Of a stretch of DNA of 64,000 bases, positions 27,401 to 36,400 are shown piece by piece; the stretch's first letter is position 1, and the number at the start of each line of letters is the position of its first letter. The position numbers and the translations under genes are program-made. The stretch covers positions 5,404,815-5,468,814 of the forward strand of contig NC_031779.1 in the NCBI RefSeq assembly GCF_001522545.3, in the 5' to 3' direction. The DNA comes from Parus major. Its lineage: Eukaryota; Chordata; Aves; Passeriformes; Paridae. The notes beneath the pieces are model-generated. The model searched no databases. It had not been told where the DNA came from and worked only from the letters and a program-made list of their open reading frames with translations.

Positions 27401-30400
27401 GAATGTCTATTTCTAGACTGTGGAAATGCAAAACTGGGCAGATTTGTAATTCAGGACTAAAGTTTCATATGGCAGAAGAAAAAATTCCAAACCATACAGT
27501 ACATTACTTGTCTCTGAATTCATATAAAATTAGACTCACATACTGAAGAATTATGATCAGTGCTCTTTTACCAAGTTCAAATATTAAAATGTAGAGTGCA
27601 AAAGTTAAATCTGCTGTGCAATACACCTCGTTTTGTAGGAATTAAATGTATTCAGAGACATAATGCCTATGCCTAAAGAGAGCAAAATATCAAGAAGCTT
27701 ACCCAGACTGAACATGCAACAGGAACTGTGCTACAGGTCATCTCAAATCTCCTCACAGCTAACTGCTTTCCAAAACCAAAATGCAACTACACATTATTCA
27801 GTAACACATATTGCTATCAAACTTACATTGTCATTCATACAACCATGCTCTATGATTATGTTTAAAAAAGATGTAACAATAAATAAAGGTTTGGTTTCTC
27901 CTCAAGTCTAAAGTATTTGGATCATTATTATCTACATCTCTTGAGACAAAGAATGTCATATTACTGCCTCCATAGCTCTGCTTCACATTTGTTACACCAT
28001 TTAAATCCAAGCACTCCTACAACTTATATGTTACATTAAATAGTTGATTTAAAAATAATACAACGCTGCCATCACCTGCCGTTGCTGGGCTGCTGTGGAG
28101 AATGTCTGGAATGGTCTGAAGGCTCTGACCTCTGGTCAGGAGATCGTGAACGACTGCGGCGGGGCCTGTCATGTGATCGGTTGGAATGATCTGATGCCAG
28201 CGACTGAATTTCTGAAATGTCTGTTAAATAAAAGTTGTTTTTCATGAAATGACTGTAATTTAAATGGTGGCATGACCTGCTTAAATGGGAATAAGCTTTT
28301 GCAGAGAATTTTTATGAAGATGTTAAATCTATGCTTATTATTACACAAAAATCAAATTTAATATTCCTGAAAGAACAGCCACAAGAATAGGGACCGTATC
28401 TTTTTCTTTACAGTTTTTGAAGGTGTGGATTTCAATCACATTCAAACAAAAATTTACCCACATTACAATCTTACTCCTAACTCTTCTCCTTCCCACCCTC
28501 TCATCCCACTTAGGTATTTCTCATCTTGACAACACAGGGAGTTTTTTCCTCTTTAGAAATCAAATTTTTATACTCACCATCTCTTTCTGAAGCATTAGCA
28601 GAATGAATACTGTCAGAAAGATCAGGGACATTCAACAGTGTGGCTCGTTCATCTCTCTGAACAACCATCTTCAATTTGCCTTTTGACCTTTCTATTAATG
28701 TTTTGGCATCTGCTAAGGACATATTTTCCGTCACTGTGCCATTTATCTGGAATAGAGCAGGAAAAAAGAACAGATATAAACTTCATAAAAAAAACCCCAA
28801 TGCATCTCCAGCATAAAGAATGGTGTTCTGTCTGATGATATTTAGAAATAGTTAAAAAATCAAATTACCCTAATACAATGGAAGACCATTAGGCTCATCC
28901 AAAATATTGCATAATAAAGAAAATTATTTTCAGTTTTCAAAGGCAAAGCTTCTAGCACTAATAGAAAACTTGTAAAATATTAGTTATGTTTTTTGAACCA
29001 GCACTGCTATACACAACTGAGCTAAGAATGGTCCATCTATTTGCACCAACACATTCACAGCACTACCTTGAAATAAAAATTGTTAGTATAAATTAAAAAA
29101 TCATGCAATGACCTCAGTTGGAAGGGACCTCAAATACCATCCAGCTCCAACCACCTTGCCATGGGCAGGGACACCTCCCACTAGACCAGGATGCTTAAAG
29201 CCCCATCCTCTTGCCTTGGATACTGATAGGGGTGGGACATAAAAAATTAACCCCTGGGTACATTTATTTCTACAAAAACCCCAACCAAACAAAAAAATTT
29301 ACCTGAAGGCAGGTATTAATGTTCCACAACATTCTACTTAAAACTAAGTAAAGCTTCATACTTCTTCAAATAATCTTTATTATGTATTTACAGTGGGCAT
29401 TATTTGTCTGAATAACTTAAGGAATAATACCAAAAAGGTGTAGTAGTTTTCTTTTCCTTAGGGAAGTGGATTCATATTAAATTTGATCTTTGTAATGAAA
29501 AGTGACACACCTTCTATTAACTACAATCATGTTACTGATCTTTGTTCTTTGTTTAATCATGTTACTGCCAGTTCTAGGCAGAGCTGTATCAGTGAGTTTT
29601 GCCTTTGAACAACCACCACCACCATATACTGTACCTTCAGTACAACATCTCCTTCCTGGATATTGCCATCTCTTGCTGCCAGGCTATCCTGTGATATTTC
29701 TTTCACAAATATGTGACTTGCCAACCGCAGACCATACTCTGTATAATAAAAGAGAAAAGAAAACTGATGAAGTTAGAGTAGAAAAGAGGGAGCTATCTGG
29801 AGATTCACAGACTGCTTTATACAGTATTTACACAGGCAACACAAAGAGCTGTAGCAGAATGTGTTATAGCTTCACCATTATATCAATCTTTTTCTAACAC
29901 TGCCTATAATCAGAACTGTTGTTAAACAGCTTCACTTAGATGCTATCTACAAATTTCCCTCTTCCAAACAAGACACCCACTGAAGACTCAGCTAAAGTGT
30001 AGGTATGTAGCTGCTGACTACCAGATGTTGGCTGCAGTTGGGATTTGTTTACACTATATAATACTTTACCCTTAACTAAGCACACAGATTTTGGAATATG
30101 AAATACAATAGCATTTTATAAGTTTTGAGCCAGCTACTGGTAAAATGGGAAAACTGGAAACAGCACAGTTCATTCGGCCCACACAGCCTTTAACCCAACA
30201 CCGAGTGAAGCAGCTGGCCTTTAAACACCAGCTAAAGTTTTAGCAAGAGATGTACACACAAGTTACCTTCATTTTTCCTGGATTTTACCAGAGTGACTTT
30301 GGTGGGCTTTGCAGGCTGGCTGGAGGTGACAGACCTCCTGTCTGACCTTGGAGACAAGCTCCTCTCCCTGCTCGCGCTGCGATCTCTGACCCAGCTCTTC

Positions 30401-33400
30401 TCGTGCCTCCTGCTGGCACTGGGACCACCACGGCTGCTCCTGGGATCCCGGATTTCCTCATCGTAGCTGTCGTCCTCGTTTTCAGACACCGGATCAGGGT
30501 CTGGTCGAGTCACTGGAATCTGAATTTTCTTCATCCTTCGGATAGTCTACAAGCCAACGGCAGATATCAGCCTCTGGCTGTGTAATGCTAATGGTGCTAC
30601 TAAATGTCAGAAGCCAAGCTAATCCCAGCATTCAAAACATGCAGATGCATTTGTGGATGCTCTGCATGGCTGCATCTGCATTATAAAATTATATCAAATT
30701 AATACAGGAGACCAATAAATACAGATTATTAGAAACCTGTTTTTACAGTGATTTTAGTCTTTTTCAATGTTTTTGTACAAGTGGCAAAAGGGTAACAATC
30801 AATAGACTTTGTAGCACAACACAATATTCTGTCTTCAGAATGTCTTCTGTCTTGAATGCCCTCTTTGCTTAAAACCACAAAATCAGTTACTGGCACTGCT
30901 AAAACCCTTTCTTTGCTAACATGTAATCTAGTGTATACTCAGTATGCTCTTGACAGTAATTCTCCTCAACTTTGAAGTCTCCCAGTCTTCCAAAGAAATG
31001 TTTATGCAAGACACAGAGGAAGGGGAGCAGTCACTCTGGAAGTTCAAAGTTGGTTTGTACAACTTAGCTGGTTCCACAATATGAGCCAGGCCTTGCTCAG
31101 AGATTTCTTTGCTATGCATTACAGAACCAAACCAAGTCCTACCATAAAGTTTTCATTAATTACATTTTTAAAAAATATAAGTCTACACACCAAATATTTA
31201 ACACACTGAAAGCCCTGCACAGCTTGCCACACATTGCTTTCTGTAAGCTTTGAAGAACTGCTGCCAAATCTACAAACGCGTAACATTACACTTTTTATGC
31301 AACTGCATTAAAGCACACAAATGCACTAAAAATCTGTCAGCAGAAAAGCTTTTCTACAAGCCCCAGAAGTCTGTTTTCATTAAGAAACTTCTAACATTCT
31401 AAACAGTGTGCATTTTTGGTGCTATTTTTCTGTAACATAACCCCCAAACTTCTACAGAAAGCTGGATTACCCTTTGGTGATGACCTGTTCTGTTTTGCAA
31501 AAGTTCAAATACCAACCACTTAGAATAAGCCTACGAAATTATAGGAATTAAGTTAATTATACTTTATTTTGGCAAACTGTTTATTGAACACAAAAAGAAC
31601 TGTGTTAGTGCCTGAACAGCCTGTCCTTTAGCATACGCCAGCCTTTGAAAAACTCAGTAAAAGTGCATCCAACAAAGCAAACAAATTTTAAACAAAGATG
31701 ACTTGCCACAATTTGGCAATCTGAGAAGAACTTTACCATAAAGAAAAGGAGTCTGAATTATCCCATGCTACACTATGCAATCATCATCATTCACATTTCA
31801 AAAAACATTCTGAGTGACCCACTTGCTAAACATACCATGATTATCACTTAAACCTGAAACATCACACAGGTGTTATTCAAGTACCTTGCATCATGCCCGT
31901 ATTTTATAGCAGACATTACATTATTGTACTTTTATTCTTTAATGATGGAACTTTAAATCTTCAAGACATTCACTTACAATTTTGGCATTCTTCCCACTTT
32001 TCCTCAGCTGCTGAACAGCAAATGCATGCTCGACATTATCCATTGAAACTCCATTAACCATTGCAACACGGTCATTTTCTCTACATGAAAAACATCACAA
32101 TGTACAGTATAAATACCTTATGCCAAGAAGAAAATATTGGTGAATAAGTGCCCCTATAGAGCAAAGTGCCTGTATTACAAACCCACTACACCAACAGCTA
32201 CAGACAGACAACTTGAGCCCAAAGCAATCAGGAGGTTAAGCTACTACGGACAAAGATGAATGAATGCCCCTGAATCAGAACCCAGGTATAATTTGGCACT
32301 TACTGTAGCAGTCCTTCTGCTGGGCCTCCTTTCAGCACATCAGAAATAACTATTGATGTCTCACCACTCTGAAAGTGAGGATTATCTCTTCCTCCAGATA
32401 TTGCAATACCAAATCCAAATCCAGGGGCCTATAATGCAATAAAAGAAATATTTTTACTTTCCAATATCTAATGGTCACAATTTGCATTCCCATGCCAAAC
32501 ACAAAAAGGTCCCATGAGATGAATACAAGCTTTTGAAAGAAAAGCAGGATCAATGAACCAATCAATGCTATGCAATCCAGTAACAGGGGATAGATTAAAA
32601 ATAAACACTTTCAGAAGGCAGAGGTTTTTGGAGTAACTACTCAGTCTCATCCAAGAGACTAGAGTTCTCATTTGGATTATTATGGCCTAGATCTCAGGTG
32701 GTCATCAGCAAGACCTCAGTCTTCAGTAAGCACAACAAACCATTCCACTGAGCTGCAACTCTGATTCAAACCCTTATATCATTTCCTGCAACACTTTCTT
32801 TGAGTTTTCCCATGATGGTATTTACCCAGCTCGACCTCACTTCACTCAGGAACTGACAGGATTGCTGCACAGAGTAGTATGACTGCAGGCTCAGTTCTTA
32901 CAAATAATACCAAGATCACTTGTACCATTAAATACATCAAAACCTTGTCAGCACTTGCAAATCATCTGTATCTTAACAAAAGTAATTTGCTTCAATCTTT
33001 TCCCTCTAGGGTGACCTGCCACTACAGCAAGGTCAATGCCTCTGAAAAGTTATTCCTGTTAGATATTTCAAGATACAACAATGATGCTTACATTTCTGCC
33101 TGGAAGCAGTGAGGGTGGGAAATAAGCTTTCTAAATATAACTGATCTGCAAACCATCTAGCTCTTTCATCACTGCCCAGAAAACATTTTGAGGATATTAC
33201 TATTTAAATGCTGTCTTTTACTCAAGAATTTATTCTGCCATTTTCAACTACGCAAAATGCAGTCACTGGATGGAAAAGATCAGGTTTGGGTCAATCTCAC
33301 TCCTATTTCAGAGAGCACACACTTTGTGCTGGCAGACTTCACTTTCTCTTTTCCAGACTTTTTAACAAACATGACCCAGCTTTAGCAGAGAGTTTCATAA

Positions 33401-36400
33401 CCCAAGAGTGACAGCAGAGGCAACATGGCAGTCTGCATCTGGCTGCAAGACACATGACATTCAGTTTTTTGGACATCAATTACTGCCCAAAACCTACTTG
33501 TTTCCTATTTCTTCCCAAAACAGAGGTTATAAAAAGATGCTTCAGTTTTGCCTGTGAGGAGTGAATAGGAACAGCATTAAAATACAGATTTGGAGATTCA
33601 GTGTTCAGAAATGGAGTTGAGTAGTTGGTCCATGCTGTTGCCAAGAAGGAAGTCGATCTAAGTGTGGGGGGACTGGGGAAAGGCACACCTTACTGCTTCT
33701 TTTATATCCATTTTAATTCATTAGAGGATGAATGGACTTCTTTTCAAAATACCTCCCAGACAGATCAACCAGAAATCATGGCTGGGATGCAAGAATTAAG
33801 TAAAACTTGGTGCCATGAAGGAGGACCTCAAATGTCCATTCGTGAACAGAGCTGAGGGGCTTTTTCAGTTTCATTTTTTAAAGTCAAAGAGAATATATAA
33901 TAGCCTACATAAAAATGTTACTAAAACCCCTATCAAAACATAATATTTCCCCTCTCATGACACTCCTGCTTTTAGTTTTCCATTATTTTAACAACCACAA
34001 CTTAGTTTGCACTGTATTTGGGTGGGGAAGGAAAGAGAGAAAAGAGATAATCCCAAAGACATTTATGTAAAATTTAATTTAAATATTCTCTATCTTTCCT
34101 TCACCATAAATAAAAATATTTTTTGAATTCTTCACTCATGGTAAGAAATACAGAAATCAAGCTAAGGGGGGCAGAAACTCACTGCAAATCTTATCTTGCT
34201 GCTTGCCATACTACGTTTTAAAAGTGTATTCGCAAATCAAATCACCAGTATGGTGATGACTATGTTTCATATTTTAATGCTGTCTTCCAGAAGCCCTGAA
34301 ACAATGCAGTCTCATATACAGACAGAAGTTAAAAGGCCCTATGACTTAGATGCAGAGTTTCTAATAAGAAATCAAGGTCTTCAGAAATACTCCAAAGTCA
34401 AGAATGAAATCCTAAATTCTTCTGAAACTTTAAAAGGTCACAAAAAACCTTCCAGTAAAAACCAGCCTACCTACTTTCCATTTTATGGAAAATGCTGCCT
34501 ACCATCATCTTGAGAGACAACTGATTATCAGAACTGCTCTCTGAAAACTGAGCCTAGCTCCTAGACATGTCTGGAAATAGCAAGATGTTGATCACTACAG
34601 ATTATACGAGATACTAATATATACTTTAAGTAAAACAGCATTAAAAAAAATGTCCTTGTATCAGAACTTCACCTGTCATTCAGTCATAACAGTAATTCAG
34701 TCACTACTACAAAAAGTATTCAGATGTTGCAGAAAAAACACAAAAAAAAGAGCTGTACTATTCAACTTTCTCACAGTAATGCATTGTGGGACAGTCAAAA
34801 AGGTAAGTACATACCTGGTTTCTGTGTTTTGGGGAAAGGACACACATCTCCCACAGAGCTTAGCTCCAAGTAGGGAAAAAACCCAGGTGATAAACAAAGT
34901 GCATGGTTCCTCCCTCAAGTACTTTGCAATTAAGTATCAGAAGATCTCTCAATAAAAGGTAACTGTAGCTATCTAATAAGCTTTAACTGAGTTTGAGACT
35001 CTTAAGCTTAAGTCTCAATTAAGAGTTAAGTAGCAGTCCAGTCCATGAAGCTGGAAGGGTGGTAAAGAAAGGCAACAAAACCTCTTGGTGAGAAATTCTA
35101 GCCTCTACTTCTCAAAAAACTTTCTAATGAGTCTTTTGACAGTAGTGCTGGAGTTCAGCAGTAAACCCTCTTCCCAGTGTTAAGGGTAATTCTGAGCACA
35201 TATTTGTTTCATATTAGCATAAGGGGTTTGGTTTTGTTATCTGGCAGATGGAAGTAACTGTTTTTAACTGACTAAATTAATGCTATTGAAGTTATTAACA
35301 GTACGCATCATCAGCTTTCAACACCTAAGTAAGAGCTACTTAATCAGGTAACAAAACAGTCATACCAAAAGAGCTGGCAGAATTTTGGTACATAAAAGAT
35401 CATAAGTGAAATTATAATTACACTTATACTTTCACATCATGCTATAAAAGAACCTCTGACTATGCTGCAAGTCCAACCAAAAATGAGATCTCTGGTTCCT
35501 TCCAATTATTTAAAATTTTGTTCAACATAACACCATATAAGTAACAGCATTTCATTATTTCTTTGTGCATGGACTAAACATCTCACTTCTGGTGTCACTG
35601 AAATTGCTGCTCCAATTGACCAGGAAAAGGTGCCCTTCAAGGGAAAGTGAGCTATCACCAAGCCTACGAGCCAACCTTATATTACTATGGCATTTTTTGT
35701 TTGACTATAAAGCAGTACTTATTTAATCAGTAATATGAGTAAAAAACTTGAAGTTTCCAGAGACTACAGGGATGACTGGACAGTTTCAAGATGAAAATAT
35801 AAAGGGCAGTTAATTATATATAGAAATAACACTTCTTGCTCAAGAACTTGTTGACTTAAAAATATCTAATATTAAGAATATTAGATATTAGATAAATTAG
35901 ATAAACATCACTACACATTGTAATTTTTACTTATACTTCCCTTTCATCATGTGGCTGCAGACAGAGATGGGATACTTTGTCAGCCTTCTGGTCAAACTGA
36001 GTGTTCACAAAAGGGCACCTACCTGAACAGTTACTTTGAATCAACAACATTAAAGCCTTTAGAATCAACAGTTAACAGGTCTGACAGAGAATTAACATTT
36101 TATCTGACCAGCTGACCTACACATGGGCATTTTTGTCCAAGGTCCATTCACCCCATCAATGCTACAATTTTAAAACGCCTTTATTCTATGATGAACTGAA
36201 GGCAAATTGTATAACTTGCTCCCTTCAGACAACACTTCCACATCTCCCTGTTTTTTGGATGAATGCAGCTATTTGGACCATGTTTCCGTGGCTGCTTTAA
36301 TACTAAATTGCTGTCAGAAATGGCATCACACTCTGACTTTTCCTAAGCAATTAATTCCTTACTGACTCTCTTGTACAGCTTCATGATAGCTACATCAGAA

